Shown here one piece after another: positions 1 through 7,802 of a stretch of DNA of 64,000 bases. How positions within the stretch are numbered: the stretch's first letter is position 1; the number at the start of each line of letters is the position of its first letter. Position numbers and translations under genes: made by a program. The notes under the pieces were generated by a model. The model was not told the origin of the DNA. It searched no databases and was given only the letters and a program-made list of their open reading frames with translations. The DNA comes from Microbispora hainanensis (lineage in GTDB: Bacteria > Actinomycetota > Actinomycetes > Streptosporangiales > Streptosporangiaceae), in contig NZ_CP108086.1 of the NCBI RefSeq assembly GCF_036186745.1, positions 1,984,001 to 2,048,000 on the forward strand, given 5' to 3'.

Positions 1-1
1 C

Positions 2-1348
2 CGCCGCAACTTCCTCACCCTCTCCATGGGCCTCCCCCTCGGTGCCGCGTTGGCGGCCTGCGGCACGTCCGGTCCAGCCCCTTCCGGCGGCGGATCCGGT
101 GGCGGTGCCGCCGGCGGCGACGGGGGCGGGGGCGGCGGCAAGGCCACCTACTGGTTCCTCCAGGGCCCGCCCGGAGAAGCCCCCCGCACCGCGGCGGTGG
201 AGCGGTTCAACAAGGCCAACCCCAACGGCCAGATCGCGATCACCACGGTCCAGAACGACGCGTACAAGACGAAGATCAAGACGGCGATCGGCGCGGGCCA
301 GGCGCCCACCATCATCTGGGGCTGGGGCGGCGGCGGTCTGCGCAGCTACGTGCAGGCCGGCCAGGTCGAGGACCTCACCTCGTGGTTCGACGAGAACGCC
401 GCCGTCAAGGACCGGCTGTTCCCCGGCGCCTTCGGCGCCGCGACGATCGACGGCAAGATCTACGCGATGCCGTGCGAGACCGTGCAGCCGATCGTCCTGT
501 TCTACAACAAGAAGGTCTTCGAGAAGGTCGGGGCGCAGCCGCCGCAGTCGTACGGCGACATCCTCGACCTGGTGAAGAAGTTCAACGACGCGGGGATCGC
601 GCCGTTCTCCCTCGCCGGCCAGTCGCGCTGGACCAACATGATGTGGCTGGAGTTCCTCTTCGACCGCATCGGCGGCCCCGAGGTGTTCCAGGCCGTCTTC
701 GACGGCGAGAAGGACGCCTGGAACAACCCCGCCTCCATCGAGGCCCTGACCAAGATGCAGGAGCTGATCAAGGCCAACGCCTTCATCAAGGGCTTCTCCT
801 CCGTCACCGCCGACTCCAACGCCGACCAGGCGCTGCTCTACACCGGCAAGGCCGCGATGATGCTGCACGGCAGCTGGTCGTACGGCATCCAGCAGGAGCA
901 GGGCGGCGACATCGTCTCCAGCGGCGGCCTCGGCTGGATGAACTTCCCCGGCGTCGACGGCGGCAAGGGCGACCCGAGCAACACCGTCGGGAACCCCGGC
1001 CAGTACCTGTCGATCTCCTCCAAGGCGACCCCCGAGCAGAAGGAGATCGCCAAGAAGTTCTTCGCCACCGGCGTGCTCGACGACGAAGAGCAGAAGCAGT
1101 GGGTCGAGACCGGCGGTGTGCCGATCGTCAAGGGCTCCGACAAGCTGTTCGCCGGCTCCAAGGACGCCGAGTTCCTGAACTTCATCTACGGCGTCGCCAG
1201 CAACGCCAAGGTCTTCGCCCAGTCGTGGGACCAGGCGCTCAGCCCGACCGCGGCCGAGGTGCTGCTCGACAACATCGCCAAGCTGTTCCAGCTGTCGATC
1301 TCGCCGCAGGACTTCGCCACGAACATGAACGCGGTCATCGGTAAGTAA
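2..1348 (+). CDS. Sugar ABC transporter substrate-binding lipoprotein (5' truncated by window)
   Basis: Family 1 extracellular solute-binding protein that should capture a sugar or oligosaccharide outside the membrane for the two permeases that follow. The frame is open from base 2 and reads a twin-arginine segment (RRNFL), a hydrophobic stretch and a lipobox LAAC whose cysteine is about the 20th visible codon. This is a Tat lipoprotein whose first few codons lie outside the window; the ATG at 26 is internal to the signal peptide. A Gly/Ser-rich linker follows the cysteine, then the mature domain (YWFLQGPPGE... to NMNAVIGK). The stop is 2 bases before the first permease. The specific sugar cannot be told from sequence, and no ATPase gene is present downstream, so a shared MsiK-like ATPase is likely (inference). 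Confidence 0.9.
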   Translation, partial: RRNFLTLSMGLPLGAALAACGTSGPAPSGGGSGGGAAGGDGGGGGGKATYWFLQGPPGEAPRTAAVERFNKANPNGQIAITTVQNDAYKTKIKTAIGAGQAPTIIWGWGGGGLRSYVQAGQVEDLTSWFDENAAVKDRLFPGAFGAATIDGKIYAMPCETVQPIVLFYNKKVFEKVGAQPPQSYGDILDLVKKFNDAGIAPFSLAGQSRWTNMMWLEFLFDRIGGPEVFQAVFDGEKDAWNNPASIEALTKMQELIKANAFIKGFSSVTADSNADQALLYTGKAAMMLHGSWSYGIQQEQGGDIVSSGGLGWMNFPGVDGGKGDPSNTVGNPGQYLSISSKATPEQKEIAKKFFATGVLDDEEQKQWVETGGVPIVKGSDKLFAGSKDAEFLNFIYGVASNAKVFAQSWDQALSPTAAEVLLDNIAKLFQLSISPQDFATNMNAVIGK

Positions 1349-1350
1349 GC

Positions 1351-2268
1351 ATGGCTGCTATTTCCGCTCGAAGGACGTCGCCCGCCGCCGCTTCGCGCCG
1401 CGGCGGCGGCGTCCTGCCATGGTTGGCCGTGCCGGCCCTGGTGGCCTTCGCCGTCTTCGCGCTGATCCCACTGATAGGTGTGCTGCTGCTCAGCTTCACC
1501 TCCTGGGACACGCTGGGCGAGATCCAGCTGACCGGGTTCGACAGCTGGCGGCAGGTGCTCACCGACCCCGGCCTGCCGCACGCGCTGTGGGTGACGTTCC
1601 TGATCATGCTGCTCTCCTGGGGCTTCCAGACCCCCGCCAGCATCCTGATCGGCGTGTTCCTGGCGGGCCACCAGCGCTACCGCGAGCTGCTCGCAGTGCT
1701 GTACTTCATCCCGCTGCTGCTCAGCTCCGCGGCCATCGCGATCACCTTCAAGGCGCTGCTCGACCCGAACTTCGGCCTCGGCGCCGGGCTGGGCATCGAC
1801 TTCCTCACCCAGGACTGGCTCGGCGAGCCCGGCCTGGCCTTCGGCGTCGTGATCTTCGTGGTGTCGTGGCAGTACATCCCGTTCCACTCGCTCCTCTACC
1901 AGGGCGGTGTGCGGCAGATTCCGCGTTCGCTCTATGAGGCCGCGGAGCTGGACGGCGCGGGGCGCGTCCGCATGTTCTTCAGCATCACGCTGCCGCAGCT
2001 CAAGTACACGATCATCACGTCCTCGACGCTGATGCTCGTCGGCTCCCTGACCTTCTTCGACCTGATCTTCGTGCTGACCGAGGGCGGTCCCGGCGACGCC
2101 ACCCGCGCGCTCGCGCTTGACATGTACAAGCGCGGCTTCCAGGCCAACCTCATGGGCGCGGCCTGCGTGATCGGCGTCATCCTCGTCCTCGTGGGCCTCG
2201 GCCTGGCGCTGCTGCTACGCCGCATCGGCGGCCGCGACCCCTACGCCAGTCAGTTGGAAGGGGCCTGA
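1351..2268 (+). CDS. Sugar ABC transporter permease, MalF type
   Basis: 305-residue inner-membrane permease of the binding-protein-dependent carbohydrate transporter family (first permease of the pair). After a short Arg/Ala-rich cytoplasmic start there is a first hydrophobic helix at about residues 22-48 and further helices through residue 295. The cytoplasmic EAA loop begins at about residue 196 (EAAELDGAGRVR...LPQL) and is the docking site for the ATPase. The ATG lies 2 bases after the binding-protein stop, and the next permease begins 2 bases after this stop, so the three are one operon. The substrate is unknown. Confidence 0.92.
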   Translation: MAAISARRTSPAAASRRGGGVLPWLAVPALVAFAVFALIPLIGVLLLSFTSWDTLGEIQLTGFDSWRQVLTDPGLPHALWVTFLIMLLSWGFQTPASILIGVFLAGHQRYRELLAVLYFIPLLLSSAAIAITFKALLDPNFGLGAGLGIDFLTQDWLGEPGLAFGVVIFVVSWQYIPFHSLLYQGGVRQIPRSLYEAAELDGAGRVRMFFSITLPQLKYTIITSSTLMLVGSLTFFDLIFVLTEGGPGDATRALALDMYKRGFQANLMGAACVIGVILVLVGLGLALLLRRIGGRDPYASQLEGA

Positions 2269-2270
2269 CC

Positions 2271-3173
2271 GTGACGGCGACCCACACATCGAGGGCGGCC
2301 AAGCGCCCCGCCACGTCCGGGGCGCACGGACGCCGTCCGGCGAAGAGCCGGCAGCGCCCGAACTGGCTGGGTGGGCTGGTGGGCTGGCTGTGGCTGGCCA
2401 TCGTGATCATCCCGATCTACTGGATCGTGATCACCAGTCTGAAGACGCAGTCCAACTACTACCTGACCAACCCGTTCGCGCCGCCCAGCGATCCCACGCT
2501 GGACAACTACCGTCTCGTCATCGAGATGGACTTCCCGCTGTACTTCCTGAACAGCCTTCTCGTCGCCATCGGCACCGTGATCCCGTCGGTGCTGTTCTCG
2601 TTCATGGCGGCGTACGCGATCGTCCGCAGCAGTGGCGCCAGCCGCTTCCTGCGCGGCGTGAACTCGCTGTTCCTCATGGGCCTGGCGATCCCGCTGCAGG
2701 CGACGGTCATCCCCGTCTACCTGATCATCATCAAGCTGCACCTCTACGACTCTCTGACGGGTCTGGTGCTGCCGTCGGTCGCGTTCGCGATCCCGCTGTC
2801 GGTGCTGGTGCTGTCCAACTTCATCAGGGACGTGCCGAAGGAGCTGTTCGAGTCGATGCGGCTCGACGGCGCGACCGAGTGGAAGACCCTGTGGGGCCTG
2901 GCCTTCCCGCTCACGCGACCGGCCGTGGTGACGGTGTCGATCTACAACGCGCTGCAGGTCTGGAACGGGTTCCTGCTGCCGCTGATCCTCACCCAGAGCC
3001 CCGACAAGCGCACGCTGCCGCTGGCTCTGGCGGCGTTCCAGGGCGGCCCGTACGGCGTGAACGTGCCCGCCGTTCTGGCCTCCGTCGTGCTGACCATCCT
3101 GCCGATTCTGATCCTCTACACGGTCGGCCGCCGTCAGCTGCTCAGCGGCCTGACCGCCGGTTTCGGCAAGTAG
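2271..3173 (+). CDS. Sugar ABC transporter permease, MalG type
   Basis: 300-residue second permease of the same importer. The GTG start at 2271 follows the preceding TGA by 2 bases. A basic N-terminus precedes a first helix at about residues 30-53, and the MalG-type EAA loop (ESMRLDGATEWKTLWGLAFP) is near residue 200. The gene ends the operon: no ATPase gene follows, and 9 bases later a remnant on the opposite strand begins. The GH18 chitinase 450 bp downstream is on the same strand but has its own promoter and operator, so a shared substrate (chitin oligosaccharides) is only a possibility. Confidence 0.92.
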   Translation: MTATHTSRAAKRPATSGAHGRRPAKSRQRPNWLGGLVGWLWLAIVIIPIYWIVITSLKTQSNYYLTNPFAPPSDPTLDNYRLVIEMDFPLYFLNSLLVAIGTVIPSVLFSFMAAYAIVRSSGASRFLRGVNSLFLMGLAIPLQATVIPVYLIIIKLHLYDSLTGLVLPSVAFAIPLSVLVLSNFIRDVPKELFESMRLDGATEWKTLWGLAFPLTRPAVVTVSIYNALQVWNGFLLPLILTQSPDKRTLPLALAAFQGGPYGVNVPAVLASVVLTILPILILYTVGRRQLLSGLTAGFGK

Positions 3174-3182
3174 CCGGGAGTC

Positions 3183-3430
3183 TCACGCTCCGCCGTACAG
3201 ACGGCCCAGGTCGACGAGCTCCACGTCGGGCCGTCTGTCGGCGAGGCGGAGCAGCGCGGGGGAGAACCCCGAGCGCGCGAACAGGAGCAGCTTGGGAGTG
3301 CGCCGACCTTGCCGCTGGACAGCAGCCCGCGCAGGTGTTCCAGGCGCTCCAGCCGAGGCACGTCGACCGGTGCCTCCGTGCACGTGGCCTCCCCGATCGC
3401 AGACGCCCAGGAAGTAATGATGGGCGCGAC
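3183..3430 (-). pseudogene. C-terminal remnant of a DUF234-type AAA ATPase, frameshifted
   Basis: Two minus-strand frames together give the typical end of actinobacterial AAA ATPases with a C-terminal DUF234 domain. One frame (about 3300-3430) reads AIGEATCTEAPVDVPRLERL then EHLRGLL. The other (3183 to about 3300) reads KLLLFARSGFSPALLRLADR followed by RPDVELVDLGRLYGGA and a TGA. The change of frame near 3300 shows at least one indel, and no ATPase core remains upstream. Recognition is from the family's usual C-terminal pattern (GEA...RLEHLR...LLLFSRSGF...DVELVDLDRLY) and was not checked by a search. Confidence 0.7.
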
Positions 3431-3480
3431 TATCACAGGTGCAGCCATCATTCCGGGCCCCACCACTTCGGGTTCGGGTC

Positions 3481-3539
3481 TTGTACGGCCGTCTTTCCGG
3501 GGTTACGCTCGCGCCAAAACTATTAGGAAACTTTCCTAA
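3481..3539 (+). promoter_or_regulatory. Chitinase promoter with 17-bp palindromic operator
   Basis: A -35-like TTGTAC (3481-3486) is 17 bases from a -10-like TACGCT (3504-3509). Seven or so bases beyond the predicted start of transcription lies a perfect palindrome, TTAGGAAACTTTCCTAA (3523-3539, centre 3531). An operator at that position would block transcription when bound. The site sits 84 bases before the chitinase start codon. Confidence 0.6.
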
Positions 3540-3623
3540 GAGAGGAAAGGTCACGCGACCGGCCGTCGTGTCACCCGACGCCTTTTCGCGGACGCCGATC
3601 GGCACCCCGGAAGGACGGCATTG

Positions 3624-5336
3624 ATGAGGAAACGGCTGCTCAGCGCGGTGTTGCTCGCGTTGGGCCTCTGTCTGGCAGGAGTCGGAGCCGGCCCGGCCCC
3701 CGCGTCGGCCGCGCCCCGCGCGGTGCTCGCGTACGCGGCCTGGGCGCCCAACACCTGGTACGCCGTGGGCGCACGCGTGACGTACGACGGCACCGACTAC
3801 GAGTGCATCCAGGCGCACACGTCGCTGACCGGCTGGGAGCCGCCGATCGTCCCGGCGCTGTGGAAGCCGATCGGCGGCAGCGGCGGCGACACGACGGCCC
3901 CCAGTGTCCCGGGCGACCTGCGGGTGACCGGCACGACGTCGAGCAGCGTGTCGCTCGCGTGGAACGCCTCCACCGACAACGTCGGCGTGACCGGCTACCA
4001 GGTCTTCCGCGGCTCGCAGCTCGTCACCACCGTGACGGGGACGACGTACACCGACGGCGGCCTGGCCTCGGGCACGACGTACAGCTACACGGTCAGGGCG
4101 CGGGACGCGGCGGGCAACGTGTCGGCGGCGAGCGCCGCCGTCTCGGCCACGACCGGCGCGGGCACCGGCACGCCCGGTCAGCCCGGCGCCCCCTCGGTCA
4201 CCGGCACCACCGGCACGTCGATCTCGCTGTCGTGGGGCGCGTCGAGCGGCGCCGTGACCGGCTACCGCGTCTACGAGGGCACACTCCAGCGGGCCCAGGT
4301 CACCGGCACCACCGCGACGATCGGCTCGCTCGGCGCCTGCACCACCCACACCTACACCGTCAGGGCGTACAACTCCGCGGGCGAGTCGGCGGCGAGCGCC
4401 GCCGTCACCGGCACGACCACCGGGTGCTCCTCGGGCGGGGCGCTGCCCCGGCACATCCTCACCGGCTACTGGCACAACTTCGTCAACCCCGCCGTCGAGC
4501 TCAAGCTGTCGCAGGTGCCGCGCGACTACGACGTCGTCGCGATCGCGTTCGGAGAGGCGACCACCACGCCGGGCCAGGTGACGTTCGCCCTCGACTCCGG
4601 CCTGGCCGCCGCCGTCGGCGGATACACCGAGGCCCAGTTCAAGGCCGACGTGCAGGCGCTCAGGCAGCGCGGCCAGAGGGTCATCCTCAGCATCGGCGGC
4701 GAGGCGGGCCGCGTGCAGGTGGCGAGCTCGTCCGCGGCCACGGCGTTCGCGAACTCGGTCTACTCGATCATGCAGAGCTACGGCTTCGACGGCGTCGACA
4801 TCGACCTGGAGAACGGCCTCAACGCCACCTACATGGCCCAGGCGCTGCGCGACCTGCGGGCGAAGGCGGGCTCCGGGCTGATCATCATGATGGCCCCGCA
4901 GACCATCGACATGCAGTCGACCGGCATGGAGTATTTCAAGCTCGCCCTGAGCATCAAGGACATCCTCACCGTCGTCAACATGCAGTACTACAACTCCGGC
5001 ACGATGCTCGGCTGCGACCAGAGGGTCTACGGCCAGGGGACGGTGGACTTCATGACCGCGCTGGCCTGCATCCAGCTGCAGAACGGCCTGCGCCCCGACC
5101 AGGTCGCGCTCGGCCTGCCGGCCGGTCCCGGCGCGGCGGGCGGCGGCGTCGTCTCCCCCGGCACGGTCACCAACGCCCTGAACTGCCTGGCGCGGCGCAC
5201 CGGCTGCGGGTCGTTCGTCCCCGCGCAGGCCTACCCCGACATCAGGGGCGCGATGACCTGGTCGATCAACTGGGACGCCGCGAACAACTGGAACTTCTCC
5301 AGGACCGTCAAGCCGTTCCTTGCCACGCTCCCCTGA
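3624..5336 (+). CDS. Secreted GH18 chitinase with CBM5/12 and two FnIII domains
   Basis: Endo- or exo-acting chitinase hydrolysing beta-1,4-GlcNAc polymers outside the cell. ATG 3624 is preferred over the TTG at 3621 because GGAAGG (3609-3614) is correctly spaced from it. Domains in the 570-residue product are a Sec signal peptide (about 1-31), a CBM5/12 chitin-binding module (about 38-86, with WAPNTWYAVGARVTYDG and exposed aromatics), two fibronectin III modules (about 92-180 and 185-265), and a GH18 barrel (about 272-570). The catalytic DxxDxDxE motif is intact at residues 389-396, E396 being the acid. The stop codon lies in the first unit of an 8-bp tandem repeat. Regulation is probably through the palindrome at 3523-3539. 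Confidence 0.95.
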   Translation: MRKRLLSAVLLALGLCLAGVGAGPAPASAAPRAVLAYAAWAPNTWYAVGARVTYDGTDYECIQAHTSLTGWEPPIVPALWKPIGGSGGDTTAPSVPGDLRVTGTTSSSVSLAWNASTDNVGVTGYQVFRGSQLVTTVTGTTYTDGGLASGTTYSYTVRARDAAGNVSAASAAVSATTGAGTGTPGQPGAPSVTGTTGTSISLSWGASSGAVTGYRVYEGTLQRAQVTGTTATIGSLGACTTHTYTVRAYNSAGESAASAAVTGTTTGCSSGGALPRHILTGYWHNFVNPAVELKLSQVPRDYDVVAIAFGEATTTPGQVTFALDSGLAAAVGGYTEAQFKADVQALRQRGQRVILSIGGEAGRVQVASSSAATAFANSVYSIMQSYGFDGVDIDLENGLNATYMAQALRDLRAKAGSGLIIMMAPQTIDMQSTGMEYFKLALSIKDILTVVNMQYYNSGTMLGCDQRVYGQGTVDFMTALACIQLQNGLRPDQVALGLPAGPGAAGGGVVSPGTVTNALNCLARRTGCGSFVPAQAYPDIRGAMTWSINWDAANNWNFSRTVKPFLATLP

Positions 5337-5418
5337 GCCCCTGAGCCCCTGAGCCCCTGAGCCCCTGAGCCCCTGAGCCCCCGAGCCCCCGAGCACCTGA
5401 GCCCCCGAGCACCTGAGC
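5330..5418. repeat. 8-bp tandem repeat (CCCCTGAG) anchored on the chitinase stop codon
   Basis: Six exact CCCCTGAG units (5330-5377) are followed by degenerate ones (CCCCCGAG, ACCTGAG). The chitinase TGA (5334-5336) is in the first unit. Because 8 is not a multiple of 3, successive units put TGA into all three frames. Confidence 0.95.
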
Positions 5419-5436
5419 CGGGGAACCCCTGAACCA

Positions 5437-5472
5437 CCGGACGCCCCGCACCCGGCGATGCGGGGCGTCCGG
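5437..5472. terminator. Bidirectional hairpin terminator between chitinase and FGE gene
   Basis: A perfect 14-bp stem (CCGGACGCCCCGCA at 5437-5450 with its complement at 5459-5472) encloses an 8-base loop. It ends at the base before the stop codon of the convergent gene, so it can serve both strands. Confidence 0.85.
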
Positions 5473-6384
5473 TCACAGAGCGACCGTACGGAACCCGGCG
5501 TTGGCCATCGAGGAGTCGGGAGTGTTCGACGAGCGCGCCGAGTTCCGGTAGCGGTTGCAGTAGGAGTCGTGGCACAGGAACGAGCCGCCGCGCAGCACCC
5601 GGGCCCTGCCGCGCAGCGGGCCGCGCGGGTTGTCCGAGGGCGAGTAGACGTAGTAGTCGGGCGCGTACCAGTCCGCGCACCACTCCCAGACGTTCCCCAC
5701 CGTCTGCCACAGCCCGTACGCGTTGGGCGCGAACGCGCGCACCGGAGCGGTCGTCAGATAGCCGTCGTCCAGGGTGTTCTCCGTGGGGAAGACGCCCTGC
5801 CAGATGTTCACCCGCCACTCGTCCCGCGGCAGGTCGTTCCCCCACGGGTAGCGGGCGCCGTCGAGGCCGCCCCGGGAGGCGTACTCCCACTCGGCCTCCG
5901 TGGGCAGCCGCCGGCCCGCCCACGAGCAGTAGGCCATCGCGTCGTTCCAGCTCACGTGGACCACTGGGTGGTCGGGCTCGGCCTGCGACAACCGTCCGGC
6001 GGGGTGCCGCCAGTCGGCGCCGCGCACGCCCACCCACCATGGGGTGCCGGGCACCGGCCCCATCACGTCGTCGGGGTGAGCGCGCATCGCCAGATGGAAG
6101 ACGGCGGAGAAGCCGTACTCCTCCGCCTCGGTGCGGTAGCCGGTCGCGTCGGCGAAGGCGGCGAAGTCCGCGACCGTCACGGTCGTGGCGTCGATCGAGA
6201 ACGGCGCCACGGTGACCGCGTGGACGGGCCCCTCGCCGTCGCCGGGGTTGCCGTCGCCGGTGGCGTCGCCCATCCGGAACTCGCCGCCGGGCAGGCGCAC
6301 CTGCTCGACCGCATGCCGTCCCTCCGCGGTGAAGCGCACCGGCTCCTGGGGCAGTCCCGGGGTGGCGGGCGTGCAGCAGGACAT
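5473..6384 (-). CDS. Formylglycine-generating enzyme (sulfatase-modifying factor)
   Basis: 303-residue FGE-sulfatase domain protein. FGE is a copper- and oxygen-dependent oxidase that converts the active-site cysteine of type I sulfatases (CxPxR) to formylglycine. The active-site cysteine pair is visible at C271 and C276 (CHDSYCNRYRNSAR), the same spacing as in characterised FGEs. Family landmarks FRMGD (36-40), VSWNDAMAYCSWAGRRLPTE (144-163), EWEYA and GNVWEWCADWY (230-240) are all present. It has no signal peptide, so it is cytoplasmic. The ATG at 6384 overlaps the upstream sulfatase stop by one base (TGATG). It is the last gene of the operon, and its two preceding genes are its evident substrates. 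Confidence 0.95.
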   Translation of the reverse strand: MSCCTPATPGLPQEPVRFTAEGRHAVEQVRLPGGEFRMGDATGDGNPGDGEGPVHAVTVAPFSIDATTVTVADFAAFADATGYRTEAEEYGFSAVFHLAMRAHPDDVMGPVPGTPWWVGVRGADWRHPAGRLSQAEPDHPVVHVSWNDAMAYCSWAGRRLPTEAEWEYASRGGLDGARYPWGNDLPRDEWRVNIWQGVFPTENTLDDGYLTTAPVRAFAPNAYGLWQTVGNVWEWCADWYAPDYYVYSPSDNPRGPLRGRARVLRGGSFLCHDSYCNRYRNSARSSNTPDSSMANAGFRTVAL

Positions 6385-7802
6385 CAAATACCCTCGGGGA
6401 CCGGCTGGCTGGGGTGCGGCTCGTCGCCGAGGGCCGCCTGGGCGTGCCACATGCGCACCTTCATCTCCTCGCGGATCTCCCGGTAGGCCGGGTCTTCGTA
6501 GACGTTGCGCAGCTCCTCCGGGTCGGCCTCCAGGTCGTACAGCTCCCACTCGCCCGGGTACGTGAACGCGCCCGTGCCGGGGATGCCCATGCCGTCGTTG
6601 TAGAAATAAATGATCTTGTAGCGGGACGTCCGGTAGCCGTAGTGGGCCGGCGCCTTGTGGAAGACGTCGTCGTGCTCCCAGTAGCGGTAGTACATGCCCT
6701 CCGCGGGCGGCGGGCCCGGCTCGCCGGTCAGGTCGGCGAGGAAGCTGCGGCCCTGCATCCGGGGGTGGTGCGGCACCCCGGCGGCGTCCAGCACGGTCTG
6801 CGCGAAGTCGACGTTCGTGACGATCCCGGTGTGCACCTGGCCGGCCGGGATGCGCCGCGGATAGCTCAGCACGAGCGGCATCCGCAGCGACTCCTCGTAC
6901 ATGAACCGCTTGTCGAACCAGCCGTGGTCGCCCAGGAAGAAGCCCTGGTCGGAGCAGTACATGAGCAGCGTGTCGTCGAAGTCGCCGCGCTCGCGCAGCC
7001 AGTCGACCACCCGGCCGACGTTGTCGTCCACCGACGCGACGACGGCCAGGTAGTCCTCCATGTAGCGCTGGTATTTCCACAGCGCCAGCTCCTCGTACGA
7101 CAGCCCCTCCGGCGGGTCCTGCTTGAGGTCCTCGGCGTTGAGGTGCTCGGCGATCCGCATGGCGGCCCGCCGGGCCGACGACGAGCGTGTCGCGTAGTCG
7201 TCGTCGAACGTGGACGGAACGGGGATGGGGTCGGTGTACATCCCCGCGTGCTTGTCGTCGGGCTCCCACGGGCGGTGCGGCGCCTTGTGGTAGATCAGCA
7301 GGCAGTAGGGGTCGTCGCCGTCGAGCGAGTCGGCCCAGCTCAGCGCCATGTCGGTGATGAGGTCGGTGGCGTAGCCGGGGACGGTCCGCAGGCCGTCCTC
7401 CGACAGGAACGACGGGTCGAAATACTCCCCCTGCTCGATCAGCACGTCCCAGTAGTCGAACCCCTGGGGGTTGTGCCCCGGGCCGTCCCCCATGTGCCAC
7501 TTGCCGACGATCGCCGTGCGATAGCCGGCCGCCTTCAACTGGCTCACGAACGTCGGCTGCGCCGCGTCGATCGGCGTGACCAGCGTCGAGACGCCGTTCA
7601 CGTGCGAGTAGGTGCCGGTCAGGATGCTGGCCCGGCTCGGCGAGCACAGCGCGTTCGTCGCGAAGCAGTTGTCGAACCGGACGCCGAGGTCCGCGATCTC
7701 GTCGATCCGCGGCGTCCGGTTGACGACCGAGCCGTACGCGCTGACCGCGTGCGACGCGTGGTCGTCGGTCAGGATCATGACGATGTTCGGACGCCTGCTC
7801 AT
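6384..7802 (-). CDS. Type I sulfatase (formylglycine-dependent), GlcNAc-6-sulfatase-like
   Basis: 472-residue sulfatase hydrolysing a sulfate ester. Metal ligands DD in ILTDDH (13-14), the modification motif C53-S-P-S-R with downstream ASILTG, GKWHMG, and the C-terminal SDQGFFLGDHGWFDKR metal-binding segment are all present. There is no signal peptide, so it acts in the cytoplasm on imported substrate. Overall layout (DPSF, HKAPHRPW, RYMEDYLAVVASVDDNVGRV) resembles N-acetylglucosamine-6-sulfatase/mucin-desulfating subfamilies, but the true ester is not determinable. The start overlaps the preceding sulfatase stop by 4 bases (ATGA) and the stop overlaps the FGE start. Confidence 0.93.
   Translation of the reverse strand: MSRRPNIVMILTDDHASHAVSAYGSVVNRTPRIDEIADLGVRFDNCFATNALCSPSRASILTGTYSHVNGVSTLVTPIDAAQPTFVSQLKAAGYRTAIVGKWHMGDGPGHNPQGFDYWDVLIEQGEYFDPSFLSEDGLRTVPGYATDLITDMALSWADSLDGDDPYCLLIYHKAPHRPWEPDDKHAGMYTDPIPVPSTFDDDYATRSSSARRAAMRIAEHLNAEDLKQDPPEGLSYEELALWKYQRYMEDYLAVVASVDDNVGRVVDWLRERGDFDDTLLMYCSDQGFFLGDHGWFDKRFMYEESLRMPLVLSYPRRIPAGQVHTGIVTNVDFAQTVLDAAGVPHHPRMQGRSFLADLTGEPGPPPAEGMYYRYWEHDDVFHKAPAHYGYRTSRYKIIYFYNDGMGIPGTGAFTYPGEWELYDLEADPEELRNVYEDPAYREIREEMKVRMWHAQAALGDEPHPSQPVPEGI

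Noticed and set aside
2-5336. One chitin operon with importer and chitinase together
   Set aside because: 450 bp, a gene remnant and a separate promoter/operator lie between them.
3183-5396. Long open frame on the minus strand opposite the chitinase
   Set aside because: Arg/Ala/Gly-rich shadow of a GC-rich gene with no domain; only its last 40 codons (the ATPase remnant) carry real homology.
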